Assembly: GCF_001431505.1 (NCBI RefSeq)
Contig: NZ_LDJP01000068.1
Span: forward strand, 1 to 64,000
DNA from: Stenotrophomonas daejeonensis
GTDB taxonomy: Bacteria; Pseudomonadota; Gammaproteobacteria; Xanthomonadales; Xanthomonadaceae
Direction: 5' to 3'
DNA length: 64,000 bases
The notes beneath the pieces are model-generated. The model saw only the letters and a list, made by a program, of their open reading frames with translations. It ran no database searches and was not told where the DNA came from. The position numbers and the translations under genes were made by a program. Below are positions 1 through 11,421 of the stretch, one piece after another. Numbering within the stretch: the stretch's first letter is position 1; every line of letters starts with the position of its first letter.

Positions 1-35
1 TTGCCCTTGGCCACGTCGATGCCTATCACCTGCAT
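1..35 (-). CDS. IS110-family transposase, N-terminal fragment
   Basis: Only the first eleven codons lie in the window; the gene runs off the left edge. They read MQVIGIDVAKG, the usual opening of IS110-family DEDD recombinases, in which the Asp of the IGIDV strand is the first catalytic acid. A good ribosome site (GGAG) lies eight bases upstream of the ATG. The family moves circular intermediates using a RuvC-like DEDD domain and a C-terminal serine domain; neither can be checked here. The fragment is short, so the call rests on the motif together with the long non-coding region upstream and the REP junction, both typical of the family. Confidence 0.7.
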   Translation of the reverse strand, partial: MQVIGIDVAKG

Positions 36-269
36 GTCTCTGTCTCCTGCTGTCGAACCGGATCCAGTGACCGCCGGGCTTGCCCTTGTTCGTGCTGGCT
101 CTCGCAAAAGCGGGCCGAAGATACCGTTCAAGCTCCAAGGCGGAAAAGGGTTCCGATGTGCCGGATCTACGGTGCGAGCTCGAAGGCTCAAGTGCGGAGA
201 CGGCATCATCGGAACCTCCCGGATCACTCCGGGGAAGTCTGCCTGATCGGGGCAGGCTTCAAGACACAA
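36..269 (-). ncRNA. candidate bridge RNA region of the IS110 element
   Basis: These 234 non-coding bases upstream of the transposase contain ordered foldable structure. A 10-bp stem pairs 149-158 with 207-216 and encloses a loop holding a GAGC/GCTC hairpin. A 6-bp stem pairs 218-223 with 228-233. A 10-bp stem with one mismatch pairs 234-243 with 251-260. In IS110-group elements the non-coding end before the recombinase gene is known to encode a bridge RNA whose loops pair with target and donor DNA. The loop here contains GGTGCG (171-176), which is also the first sequence of the target flank (270-275); six bases can match by chance. Transcription is inferred. Confidence 0.4.
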
Positions 270-292
270 GGTGCGGGGCTTGCCTCGCATCC
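270..292. repeat. REP-A arm cut by the IS110 insertion
   Basis: Half of a REP-A palindrome (GCGGGGC-TT-GCCTCGC, one change from the family consensus) directly beside the IS110 end. The usual GTAG head is reduced to AG, and no partner arm is visible on the truD side. Confidence 0.55.
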
Positions 293-321
293 ACGCCCCA
301 TGTCGCCACCACCACGAGCGG

Positions 322-1353
322 CTATGGACGCTGGGCTTCAACCACGCTGCCCAGTTCGTGCAGCACCGCAGTGGCGTAGCAACCGGGTGGCAATGCGAAG
401 GACAGCTCCAACGCGTCATCCTGCAACCATGCGTGCTGCATCGATGCCGGGCGCAACCGCAGGGCGCGGCGTTCCTGCTTCAGCCCGGCCTGTTCCAGCC
501 CCACGCGCAATGCCAGCGCCTGCTCGTCGGCCAGTGCCGCCTGTTCCAGTTCCAGTGCCTTGCCGGTACTGCGCAGCTCACCCGCGCCCCACAACGGTCC
601 GCTGGGATGGATGTCGAAATGCGCCAGCCGCTCGGCCAGCGCGTCGTTCATCGGCTCTGGACCGAACACCGAGCGGCTGCCGTCCAGCACCCACACCTCT
701 CCATCCAGCGCGACATCCCAGCAGCCCTGCTCCACCCGCGCGGCCAGCACCCGGTTGAACAACGCCGAACGCGCGGCGGACAGCAGCATCGAGCGCTGGT
801 CCCTGCGCATGCGGCGGCCGGCGAACATCTGCAACGCGGCCGGCACGTTGCCGCCGTCACGGCCGAAGCGCTGTTCGCCGAACCAGTTGGGCAGGCCGCG
901 CGCGGCAATCGTCCGCAGGCGTTCGTCGATGGCCCCGCGCTCGCCCTGCACCTGCCGCAGCACCAGCCTGAAACGGTTGCCGGCCAGCGCGCCACGTTGC
1001 AGCTTGCGGTTGTGCCAGGTCGAGGCGAGCACGTGGATTTCGTCCGATTCCAGCAGCGCCAGGTCGGGCGCGACGCGCTTGGGCAGGTGCACGCTGAAGC
1101 GCTGCGTGGTCACCGCATGGCGGTCCTTCTGCCCGGCGTAGCTGACGCCCATTTCCGCCACGCCGGCCCATTGCGCCAGCCGCTTCGCGACGGCCACGGT
1201 ATTCGCGCCGCGCTTGCGGATCTCCAGCAGCAGGTGCTCGCCCTCGCCGCTGGCCTCGAAGGCCGGCAGTTCGTCCACCTGGAAGTCCTCCGGTACGCTG
1301 CGGATGATGGCATCCAGCAGTGGCGCGCCGAACGCCAGCGGCAGTGCGGTCAT
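322..1353 (-). CDS. truD: tRNA pseudouridine(13) synthase TruD
   Basis: TruD isomerises uridine 13 of tRNA(Glu) to pseudouridine. The 343-residue product has the family signature GQKDRHAVT with the catalytic Asp at residue 77, and the usual length. The start chosen (ATG at 1353) overlaps the stop of ispF by four bases (ATGA), which points to translational coupling; a longer reading upstream would lie inside ispF. It is the last gene of the leftward ftsB-ispD-ispF-truD run. The stop is TAG and is not part of a REP. Just beyond it the conserved order is broken by an IS110 element. Confidence 0.95.
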   Translation of the reverse strand: MTALPLAFGAPLLDAIIRSVPEDFQVDELPAFEASGEGEHLLLEIRKRGANTVAVAKRLAQWAGVAEMGVSYAGQKDRHAVTTQRFSVHLPKRVAPDLALLESDEIHVLASTWHNRKLQRGALAGNRFRLVLRQVQGERGAIDERLRTIAARGLPNWFGEQRFGRDGGNVPAALQMFAGRRMRRDQRSMLLSAARSALFNRVLAARVEQGCWDVALDGEVWVLDGSRSVFGPEPMNDALAERLAHFDIHPSGPLWGAGELRSTGKALELEQAALADEQALALRVGLEQAGLKQERRALRLRPASMQHAWLQDDALELSFALPPGCYATAVLHELGSVVEAQRP

Positions 1354-1850
1354 GCCGCCACCAACAGCACCACCGCCTGCGCGGCGATGCCTTCCTCGCG
1401 GCCGGTGAAGCCCAGCTTTTCGCTGGTGGTGGCCTTGACGCTGACCCGGTCCGGTTCCACGCCCAGCAATTGCGCCACTTTCCCGCGCATCGCCAATGCA
1501 TGCGGACCAACCTTGGGCCGTTCGCAGATCACGGTGACGTCGGCATTGCCCACCTGCCAGCCGCGTTCGCGCAGCAGGCCGTTGCAATGGCGGACGAAAT
1601 CGCTGCTGTCCGCACCCTTCCAGCGCGCGTCACTGGGCGGGAAATGCTGGCCGATGTCGCCCAGCGCCAGCGCGCCGAGCATGGCATCGCACAGCGCGTG
1701 CAGGATCACGTCGCCGTCACTGTGCGCCAGCACGCCGCAGCGGTGCGGTACGCGCACGCCGCCGAGCATGACGTGGTCGCCCTCGCCGAAGGCATGGACG
1801 TCGTAGCCCTGTCCTATGCGGATGGGCGGAAAAGGAGCGGAGGCATTCAT
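1350..1850 (-). CDS. ispF: 2-C-methyl-D-erythritol 2,4-cyclodiphosphate synthase
   Basis: IspF closes the cyclic diphosphate from CDP-ME-2-phosphate in the MEP route to isopentenyl diphosphate. The 166-residue protein shows the metal ligands near its start (GYDVH, Asp17 and His19), the AHSDGDV motif carrying the third ligand, and the expected length. The ATG at 1850 is preferred because the conserved start of the family lies immediately after it; upstream codons show no homology. It follows ispD by 52 bases and overlaps truD by four, so the three are probably one transcript. Confidence 0.96.
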   Translation of the reverse strand: MNASAPFPPIRIGQGYDVHAFGEGDHVMLGGVRVPHRCGVLAHSDGDVILHALCDAMLGALALGDIGQHFPPSDARWKGADSSDFVRHCNGLLRERGWQVGNADVTVICERPKVGPHALAMRGKVAQLLGVEPDRVSVKATTSEKLGFTGREEGIAAQAVVLLVAA

Positions 1851-1902
1851 CGCGGTCGTGTACGTCGTGTAGGGCCCGGCATTCTCGCACCGGGCGGGGA
1901 AA

Positions 1903-2601
1903 TCAGCCGCCGCGGCGCGACAGCTCGAATTCGAAGCGGGCCAGGTCGGCCGGCGTGGTGACCTTGAAGTTGCATTCGTCGCCCTCGACCAGCAGCGGGC
2001 GCGCGCCCTGCCGCTCCATCGCCATCGCCTCGTCGGTGACCGCGACGCCGGCACCGGTCGCGTCGAGCAGGGCCCGGGTCAACTGGTGGCGGCGGAACAA
2101 CTGCGGGGTCAATGCGCGCCACAGGCGCTCGCGCGGCTCGGTGCGGTCGATGCCGCCGTCATCGCCGGCGCGCTTGAGGGTATCGCGCACCGGCGCGGCG
2201 AGGATCGCGCCGACCGGGTCGATGCGCCCCACTTCCAGCAGGCGCCCGAGGTCGGCCGCCGGCAGGTTCGGGCGTGCGGCATCGTGCACCAGCACGAAGT
2301 CGTCGGCGCGCACGCTGTCCGGCAATGCCTGCAGCCCGGCCAGCACCGAGTCGGCGCGGGTGGCGCCGCCGGTGCAGGTCAGCACCGGCTTGCCGGCAAG
2401 TTCGGTCCAGCCGGGCCAGTCGGCGTCGTTTTCGGCGATGGCGACCATCACCCCGGCCACGCCCGCGTGCGACAGCAGGGCGTCCAGCGTGTGCGCCAGC
2501 AGCGGTTCGCCCGCCGCCAACAGGTACTGCTTGGGCAGCGGCCCGCCGAAGCGGGTACCGCGCCCGGCAGCCGGCACCACCGCCCACACCTGCGTGCTCA
2601 C
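1903..2601 (-). CDS. ispD: 2-C-methyl-D-erythritol 4-phosphate cytidylyltransferase
   Basis: IspD joins CMP to methylerythritol phosphate, two steps before IspF in the same pathway. The 232-residue product begins with the nucleotidyltransferase loop [13 protein letters not shown] and continues with PKQYL; HDAARP in the middle is also diagnostic. Its start overlaps the ftsB stop by four bases. Separate ispD and ispF genes in one operon, rather than an IspDF fusion, is the normal gammaproteobacterial arrangement. Confidence 0.96.
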   Translation of the reverse strand: MSTQVWAVVPAAGRGTRFGGPLPKQYLLAAGEPLLAHTLDALLSHAGVAGVMVAIAENDADWPGWTELAGKPVLTCTGGATRADSVLAGLQALPDSVRADDFVLVHDAARPNLPAADLGRLLEVGRIDPVGAILAAPVRDTLKRAGDDGGIDRTEPRERLWRALTPQLFRRHQLTRALLDATGAGVAVTDEAMAMERQGARPLLVEGDECNFKVTTPADLARFEFELSRRGG

Positions 2602-2948
2602 GGCAACGGCTCCGTCGTCGCGGCACCGTGCGCGCCGCTGCCGGCCGGCGCCGGCGCTGCGACCGGCGCGTCCTCGACCACGCGGTAGAACTTCTCGCCG
2701 GGCTTGATCATGCCCAGCTCGCTGCGCGCGCGTTCCTCGATCGCGGCCTCGCCTTCCTTCAGGTCCTTGACCTCGGCGGCGAGCGCGTCGTTGCGCTGCT
2801 GCAGGCCTTCGTTGTCGCGCTTCTGGTTGGCGACCTGGGCCTCGAGCATCATCACCTCGCCCGAGTTGCCCGGGCCGAACCAGAAGCGGTACTGCAGGCC
2901 GGCCAGCAGTACCGCCAGCACCAGCAACAGCCAGCGCCAGTTGCGCAT
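2598..2948 (-). CDS. ftsB: cell division protein FtsB
   Basis: FtsB is a bitopic divisome protein that forms a coiled-coil complex with FtsL and FtsQ. The 116-residue product has a short cytoplasmic start (MRNWRW), a membrane helix at about residues 5-22, and a heptad-rich coiled coil at about 33-72. The motif [14 protein letters not shown] is typical of the family. The tail after residue 90 is rich in Ala and Pro and probably disordered. It lies six bases after the eno stop and overlaps ispD by four bases, the conserved eno-ftsB-ispD-ispF order. Confidence 0.95.
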   Translation of the reverse strand: MRNWRWLLLVLAVLLAGLQYRFWFGPGNSGEVMMLEAQVANQKRDNEGLQQRNDALAAEVKDLKEGEAAIEERARSELGMIKPGEKFYRVVEDAPVAAPAPAGSGAHGAATTEPLP

Positions 2949-2954
2949 GGGCCG

Positions 2955-4466
<1,512 letters not shown>

Positions 4467-5300
4467 TCAGAGCGTGGTTTCGAGAAACCCGTTTTTCTTG
4501 GTGATCGAATCCAGCGCCAGCAGGGTTTCCAGCAAGGCTTCCATCTTGCCCAGCGGCCACGCATTGGGGCCGTCGGACAGGGCCTTGGACGGGTCCGGGT
4601 GGGTTTCGGCAAACAGGCCGGCCACGCCCACCGCCACCGCCGCGCGCGCCAGCACCGGCACGAACTCGCGCTGGCCGCCGGAGCTTCCGCCCTGCCCGCC
4701 CGGCAGCTGCACCGAGTGGGTGGCGTCGAACACCACCGGGCAGCCGGTGTCGCGCATCACCGCCAGCGAGCGCATGTCGCTGACCAGGTTGTTGTAGCCG
4801 AAGCTGGCGCCGCGCTCGCAGACCATGATGTCGGCATTGCCGGTGGACTTGGCCTTCTCGACGACCGGCTTCATGTCCCACGGCGACAGGAACTGGCCCT
4901 TCTTGATGTTCACCGGCTTGCCGGCGGCGCACACCTTCTTGATGAAGTCGGTCTGGCGCACGAGGAAGGCCGGGGTCTGCAACACGTCCACGACCGAGGC
5001 CACCTCGTCCATCGGCGTGTATTCGTGCACGTCGGTCAATACCGGCACGCCGATCTGCTTCTTCACCTCGGCCAGCACCTTCAGCCCTTCCTCCATGCCG
5101 GGACCACGGAAGCTGGTGCCGGAGGTGCGGTTGGCCTTGTCGAAGCTGGACTTGAAGATGAAGTTCATCCCCAGCTTGCCGGTGATCTCCTTGAGCTGGC
5201 CGGCGACGTCGAGCTGCAACTGCATCGACTCGATCACGCACGGGCCGGCGATCAGGAACAGCGGCTGGTCCAGGCCGACTTCGAATCCGCAGAGCTTCAT
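4467..5300 (-). CDS. kdsA: 3-deoxy-8-phosphooctulonate synthase
   Basis: KdsA condenses phosphoenolpyruvate with arabinose 5-phosphate to KDO-8-phosphate, the sugar linking lipid A to the LPS core. The 277-residue product carries IAGPCVIES near its start, [17 protein letters not shown], and [12 protein letters not shown]. The ATG at 5300 gives the usual MKLCGFEVG start. It lies 103 bases downstream of pyrG in the same direction, as is common (pyrG-kdsA-eno), and ends at a hairpin terminator. Confidence 0.96.
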   Translation of the reverse strand: MKLCGFEVGLDQPLFLIAGPCVIESMQLQLDVAGQLKEITGKLGMNFIFKSSFDKANRTSGTSFRGPGMEEGLKVLAEVKKQIGVPVLTDVHEYTPMDEVASVVDVLQTPAFLVRQTDFIKKVCAAGKPVNIKKGQFLSPWDMKPVVEKAKSTGNADIMVCERGASFGYNNLVSDMRSLAVMRDTGCPVVFDATHSVQLPGGQGGSSGGQREFVPVLARAAVAVGVAGLFAETHPDPSKALSDGPNAWPLGKMEALLETLLALDSITKKNGFLETTL

Positions 5301-5315
5301 GTAATCAATACCTCG

Positions 5316-5341
5316 GTAGGAGCGACGCAAGTCGCGACTGC
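5316..5341. repeat. solo REP-E half-element
   Basis: A single arm (GTAG then GCGAC-GCAA-GTCGC hairpin) without an inverted partner, in the pyrG-kdsA gap. It belongs to the same arm family as the full element at 30345-30414. Confidence 0.65.
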
Positions 5342-5403
5342 ACTTTTCGGAAGCCACTACAAAGCATCGACTGACGCCGCACCTGCAGTGGCTGTGATGA
5401 ACA

Positions 5404-7071
<1,668 letters not shown>

Positions 7072-7143
7072 TCACTTGCCTCCCGGAAAGCCCTAGTTTA
7101 AAGGTTGTCGCGCGAACACCCAAGCGCGGGATGCGGCGACCTC

Positions 7144-7177
7144 AAAAAAAAGACGCCCCGGCCAGCGCCGGGGCGTC
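7144..7177 (-). terminator. strong rho-independent terminator
   Basis: An 11-bp GC stem (7152-7162 with 7167-7177, loop CAGC) followed on the minus strand by eight T residues. It lies 24 bases beyond the stop of the small secreted protein gene and insulates it from pyrG. Confidence 0.9.
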
Positions 7178-7200
7178 CATCCACCATCGGGAAACCCGCG

Positions 7201-7458
7201 TCAGCGACGCTTGCGGGCTTCCTCTTCTTCCTCTTCCTCGCGCGGGGCCGGCTGCTCGCCCCGGGCCTTCTGCTGCGCGGCGGCCGCGGCACGGCGCCGG
7301 GCCTTCTGCTCGGCCTCGGCCTTCGCCTTGTCGGCGGACGCATCCTGTGCGGCTTCGGCCGTCTTGCCCTTGTTGGCGGCGCTCTGCGCCATCACCAGCG
7401 GTACCGCCACGACGGCGGCAGCGGCCACTGCCCAGGCCAGCAATTTCGACGATTTCAT
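7201..7458 (-). CDS. small secreted protein with charged tail
   Basis: This 85-residue product is not recognised. It has a clear signal peptide (MKSSKLLAWAVAAAAVVAVP, likely cut after VMA) followed by an Ala/Lys/Gln-rich region and an end built of seven glutamates and then Arg/Lys. Three ATG codons stand in a row; GGAGG lies six bases before the third, which is chosen. It has its own terminator and lies between divergent parE and convergent pyrG. The mature part is low-complexity and probably helical or disordered; no function can be given. Confidence 0.7.
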   Translation of the reverse strand: MKSSKLLAWAVAAAAVVAVPLVMAQSAANKGKTAEAAQDASADKAKAEAEQKARRRAAAAAQQKARGEQPAPREEEEEEEARKRR

Positions 7459-7615
7459 CATCATCCTCCGGGTTCGCACCGGCGCAGGGGGCCGGTTGCA
7501 TGCCTCTCGACCGGTGCAGGATACCCACGCCCGCCCCTCCCGGCACTGAATGCCCGGCGTGCAAATTCCGCCGGCAGACCGCAAACTTGCCCGTCGCACT
7601 GCCGCATCGAGATAC

Positions 7616-9505
7616 ATGAACGCCCGCTACAACGCCGCCGACATCGAAGTCCTCTCCGGCCTGGACCCGGTCAAACGCCGTCCCGGCATGTATACCGACA
7701 CCACCCGCCCGAACCACCTGGCGCAGGAGGTCATCGACAACTCGGTGGACGAGGCGCTGGCCGGGCACGCGAAGACCGTCGAGGTCGTCCTGTTCAAGGA
7801 CGGCAGCTGCGAGGTCAGCGACGACGGCCGCGGCATGCCGGTGGACATCCACCCGGAGGAGAAGATCCCCGGTGTCGAACTGATCCTCACCCGGCTGCAT
7901 GCCGGTGGCAAGTTCAGCAACCGCAACTATACCTTCAGCGGCGGCCTGCACGGCGTCGGCGTCAGCGTGGTCAACGCGCTGTCCACACTGGTGGAAATCC
8001 ACATCAAGCGCGAGGGCAACGAGCACCGCATCACGTTCCGCGACGGCGACCGCGCCAGCCCGCTGGAAGTGGTTGGCACGGTGGGCAGGAAGAACACCGG
8101 CACCCGCCTGCGCTTCTGGCCCGACCCGAAGTATTTCGACACGGCGAAGTTCAACCTGCGCGCGCTGCGCCACCTGCTGCGCGCCAAGGCGGTGCTGTGC
8201 CCCGGGCTGACGGTGAAGCTGACCGACGAGGCCACCGGCGAAACCGAGAGCTGGCATTACGAGGACGGCCTGCGCGATTACCTGAAGGCCGAGCTGGGCG
8301 AACGCGAGATGCTGCCGGCCGAGCTGTTCGTCGGCAGCCTGAAGAAGGAAACCGAAGTCGTCGACTGGGCCGTGGCCTGGCTGCCGGAAGGCGAGCTGGT
8401 GCAGGAGAGCTACGTCAACCTGATCCCCACCGCCCAGCACGGCACCCACGTCAACGGCCTGCGCACCGGCCTGACCGAGGCGCTGCGCGAGTTCTGCGAC
8501 TTCCGCAACCTGCTGCCGCGCGGGGTCAAGCTGGCGCCGGAGGACGTCTGGGACCGGGTGTCGTTCGTGCTGTCGCTGAAGATGACCGACCCGCAGTTCT
8601 CCGGCCAGACCAAGGAGCGCCTGTCCTCGCGCCAGGCCGCCGGTTTCGTCGAGGGCGCCGCGCACGATGCCTTCAGCCTGCTGCTGAACCAGAACGTGGA
8701 GGTCGGCGAGCGCATCGCCCAGATCGCCATCGAGCGCGCCAGCGCGCGGCTGAAGACCGAGAAGCTGGTGGTGCGCAAGAAGGTCACCCAGGGCCCGGCG
8801 CTGCCCGGCAAGCTGGCCGACTGCATTTCGCAGGACCTGTCGCGCACCGAGTTGTTCCTGGTGGAAGGTGATTCGGCCGGCGGCAGCGCCAAGCAGGCGC
8901 GCGACAAGGACTTCCAGGCGATCCTGCCGCTGCGCGGCAAGATCCTGAACACCTGGGAAGTGGCTTCCGGCAGCGTGCTGGCCTCGGAGGAAGTGCACAA
9001 CCTGGCCATCGCCATCGGCTGCGACCCGGGCAAGGAGGACATCTCCGGCCTGCGCTACGGCAAGATCGTGATCCTGGCCGACGCCGACTCCGACGGCCTG
9101 CACATCGCCACCCTGCTCTCGGCGCTGTTCCTGAAGCACTTCCCGGCGCTGGTCGATGCCGGCCACGTGTTCGTGGCGATGCCGCCGCTGTTCCGCGTGG
9201 ACGTGGGCAAGCAGGTGTTCTATGCGCTGGACGAAGAGGAAAAGCGTTCGCTGCTGGAGAAGATCGAGCGCGAGAAGGTCCGCGGCCAGGTCAGCGTCAC
9301 CCGCTTCAAGGGGCTGGGCGAGATGAACCCGGCGCAGCTGCGCGAATCCACCATCCACCCGGATACGCGCCGGCTGGTGCAGCTCACCGTGGACGACGAC
9401 GAGCAGACCCGCTCGCTGATGGACATGCTGCTGGCGAAGAAGCGCGCGTCGGATAGAAAGGGGTGGCTGGAGAACAAGGGCGATCTCGCCTCCCTGGAGG
9501 TTTAA
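7616..9505 (+). CDS. parE: DNA topoisomerase IV subunit B
   Basis: ParE is the ATPase subunit of topoisomerase IV, which with ParC unlinks daughter chromosomes. The 629-residue protein has the GHKL ATPase domain (RPGMYTDT, DNSVDEA, DDGRGMPVD, GLHGVGVSVVNA) and the TOPRIM region with EGDSAGG and DADSDGLHI. The Ser in DADSDG and the length of about 630 favour ParE over GyrB, which has DADVDG and is longer. The ATG at 7616 is chosen because the preceding in-frame codons have no homology. parC is not nearby, which is usual. Confidence 0.96.
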   Translation: MNARYNAADIEVLSGLDPVKRRPGMYTDTTRPNHLAQEVIDNSVDEALAGHAKTVEVVLFKDGSCEVSDDGRGMPVDIHPEEKIPGVELILTRLHAGGKFSNRNYTFSGGLHGVGVSVVNALSTLVEIHIKREGNEHRITFRDGDRASPLEVVGTVGRKNTGTRLRFWPDPKYFDTAKFNLRALRHLLRAKAVLCPGLTVKLTDEATGETESWHYEDGLRDYLKAELGEREMLPAELFVGSLKKETEVVDWAVAWLPEGELVQESYVNLIPTAQHGTHVNGLRTGLTEALREFCDFRNLLPRGVKLAPEDVWDRVSFVLSLKMTDPQFSGQTKERLSSRQAAGFVEGAAHDAFSLLLNQNVEVGERIAQIAIERASARLKTEKLVVRKKVTQGPALPGKLADCISQDLSRTELFLVEGDSAGGSAKQARDKDFQAILPLRGKILNTWEVASGSVLASEEVHNLAIAIGCDPGKEDISGLRYGKIVILADADSDGLHIATLLSALFLKHFPALVDAGHVFVAMPPLFRVDVGKQVFYALDEEEKRSLLEKIEREKVRGQVSVTRFKGLGEMNPAQLRESTIHPDTRRLVQLTVDDDEQTRSLMDMLLAKKRASDRKGWLENKGDLASLEV

Positions 9506-9623
9506 CCCCGGCTATTCACCGCCATCAGCCGTGGCGACGGCGCAGGCATGACTACCCCGGTGGGTACCTCCTGGCGCGGCTTCGCTGGAAGTCTGATCCC
9601 GGCCATTCGAACACGAGATTTAC

Positions 9624-9693
9624 GTAGATGCGGGGCTTGCCCCGCATGGGGCCTTCCCGGCAAACCCCGTGCCGGGCAAGCCCGGCACCTGCG
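9624..9693. repeat. REP-A dimer in the parE-S10 peptidase gap
   Basis: GTAG head, GCGGGGCTTGCCCCGC arm, the shared CCGGCAAA-type spacer and an inverted second arm that has drifted (GCCGGGC) and ends CTGC instead of CTAC. The rest of the 341-base gap (9506-9846) shows no gene or clear promoter. Confidence 0.8.
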
Positions 9694-9846
9694 AGAGGCG
9701 GGGTATCCACGGCATGCGGAATTGATTTCCCCGCAATCGGGCGAGGGGCCTTGAATCCTCCCGTACATGCCCGGCATGGCTTTACGCACATCCGGCCGAT
9801 CAGGATCGCGGTCTAGCATCGGGCATCCCTTCACCCGGTGCCTTCC

Positions 9847-11334
9847 ATGCCACTGCTACGCAACCTCGCCTTTGCCGGCGCCCTGGCGCTTGCCACACCC
9901 GCCGCCTTCGCCGCCGACAAGCCCGACGGCGAAGACAAGGCCGCCACGCCCGCCCCCGCACCGCTGCCGGCCGATGCCTCGGTCCGCCAGAGCATGCGGC
10001 TGGAAGGCCGTACCCTCGACTACACCGCCACCGTCGGCTCGCTGCCGGTGCGCGACGCGCAGGGCAAGGTCATCGGCGACGTGGTGTTCACCGCCTACAC
10101 CATGCCCGGCAAGGACCGGCCGGTCACCTTCGCCCTCAACGGCGGCCCCGGCGCCTCCTCGGTCTACCTGAACCTCGGCGCGATCGGCCCGCAGGTGGTC
10201 GCCTTCGGCAGCGAGGGCGACAGCGCCTCGGCCCCGGCCACGCTGCACGACAACCCCGGCACCTGGCTGGATTTCACCGACCTGGTGTTCATCGACCCGG
10301 TCGGTACCGGCTTCAGCCGCTCGCGCATTCCCGACGACGAGGCCAGGAAGCAGTTCTTCACCCCCACCGCCGACGTCGAATACCTGTCGCGGGCGGTCTA
10401 CGACTGGCTGCTGAAGAACCAGCGCCTGACCTCGCGCAAGTACCTGGCCGGCGAAAGCTACGGCGGCTACCGCGGCCCGCGCATCACCCATTACCTGCAG
10501 ACCCGGCTGGGCGTGGCGATGAACGGGCTGGTGCTGGTCTCGCCGTACCTGAGCCCGACGCTGGAGGACAACAGCGACGTCTCGCCGATGGCATGGCTGC
10601 AGACCCTGCCCTCGATTGCCGCCGCGCACCTGGAGCGCCAGGGCCGGCTCACCGACGAGGCGATGCGCGAGGTGGTCGAATACACCCGTGGCGACTACGC
10701 CACCGCGCTGATGAAGGGCCGCTCCGACCCGCAGGCGACCGAGGCGATGATCCGCAGGGTCACCGAACTGACCGGGCTGGACCCGGTGTTCGTGCGCCGC
10801 GCCGGCGGCCGCCTGGAGACGCAGGCCTACCTGCGCGAGGTATTCCGCGACAAGGGCACGCTGGGCAGCCGCTACGACTCCAATGTCACCGCCTTCGACC
10901 CGTTCCCCACCGATCCCGAGCAGCGCGCCAACGACCCGCTGCTGGACAGCATCATCGCCCCGACCACCACCGCGATGGTGGACTTCGTCACCCGCGTGGT
11001 CGGCTGGAAGGTCGACGCCCGCTACAACGCGCTGAGCTACGAGGTGAACCGGCTGTGGGACCGCAACGGCGACCTGCGCGCCGGCGCGGTCACCCAGCTG
11101 CGCCAGGCCGTGGCCATCGACCCGCGGCTGCGGGTGCTGATCGCGCACGGCTGGAACGACCTGTCGTGCCCGTTCATGGGCTCGATCCTGACCGTGGACC
11201 AGATGCCGAGCATGGGCGAGGACCCGCAGCGGGTGCAGGTGCGCGAATACCCCGGCGGGCACATGTTCTACAGCCGCGCCGACAGCCAGGCCGCGTTCCG
11301 CCGCGACGTGCAGGCGATGTACCAGCGCAACTGA
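9847..11334 (+). CDS. S10-family serine carboxypeptidase-like protein, exported
   Basis: A 495-residue peptidase of the serine carboxypeptidase (S10) family, probably acting in the periplasm on peptide C-termini. A signal peptide (to about AAFAA, residue 20) is followed by NGGPGASS, which forms the oxyanion region, GESYGGYRGPR with the nucleophile Ser204, GWNDLSCP with Asp438 and PGGHMFY with His472; all three triad residues are present. A GTG nine bases earlier is an alternative start. The substrate is unknown. It converges on pit and shares a bidirectional terminator with it. Confidence 0.88.
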   Translation: MPLLRNLAFAGALALATPAAFAADKPDGEDKAATPAPAPLPADASVRQSMRLEGRTLDYTATVGSLPVRDAQGKVIGDVVFTAYTMPGKDRPVTFALNGGPGASSVYLNLGAIGPQVVAFGSEGDSASAPATLHDNPGTWLDFTDLVFIDPVGTGFSRSRIPDDEARKQFFTPTADVEYLSRAVYDWLLKNQRLTSRKYLAGESYGGYRGPRITHYLQTRLGVAMNGLVLVSPYLSPTLEDNSDVSPMAWLQTLPSIAAAHLERQGRLTDEAMREVVEYTRGDYATALMKGRSDPQATEAMIRRVTELTGLDPVFVRRAGGRLETQAYLREVFRDKGTLGSRYDSNVTAFDPFPTDPEQRANDPLLDSIIAPTTTAMVDFVTRVVGWKVDARYNALSYEVNRLWDRNGDLRAGAVTQLRQAVAIDPRLRVLIAHGWNDLSCPFMGSILTVDQMPSMGEDPQRVQVREYPGGHMFYSRADSQAAFRRDVQAMYQRN

Positions 11335-11370
11335 GAAATCGCCGGCCACCGGCCGCCGCCTCTCCAACGC

Positions 11371-11398
11371 AAAGGCCCGCCGTCTCCGGCGGGCCTTT
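11371..11398. terminator. bidirectional terminator
   Basis: A 12-bp stem (AAAGGCCCGCCG with CGGCGGGCCTTT, loop TCTC) between the convergent S10 peptidase and pit genes. A-rich and T-rich edges on both sides allow it to work in both directions. Confidence 0.85.
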
Positions 11399-11421
11399 CT
11401 TCATGCGTTCCGGAAGGGCGG

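Larger units (their letters stand above)
1..269 (-). mobile_element. IS110-type insertion sequence, one end
   Basis: The element enters from the left edge with the transposase start and ends near base 269, where the sequence changes abruptly into a REP-A arm (270-290, GGTGCGGGGCTTGCCTCGCA). The AG of the REP head is present but the GT before it is replaced by foreign sequence, so the junction seems to lie inside the GTAG head. IS110-group elements lack terminal inverted repeats, leave little or no target duplication and often target REPs. The insertion sits directly behind truD, where surE is commonly found in this family. The exact boundary is inferred. Confidence 0.6.

Noticed and set aside
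9506-9846. A possible small gene between parE and the S10 peptidase
   Set aside because: Short frames here cross a REP and have no ribosome site or homology.
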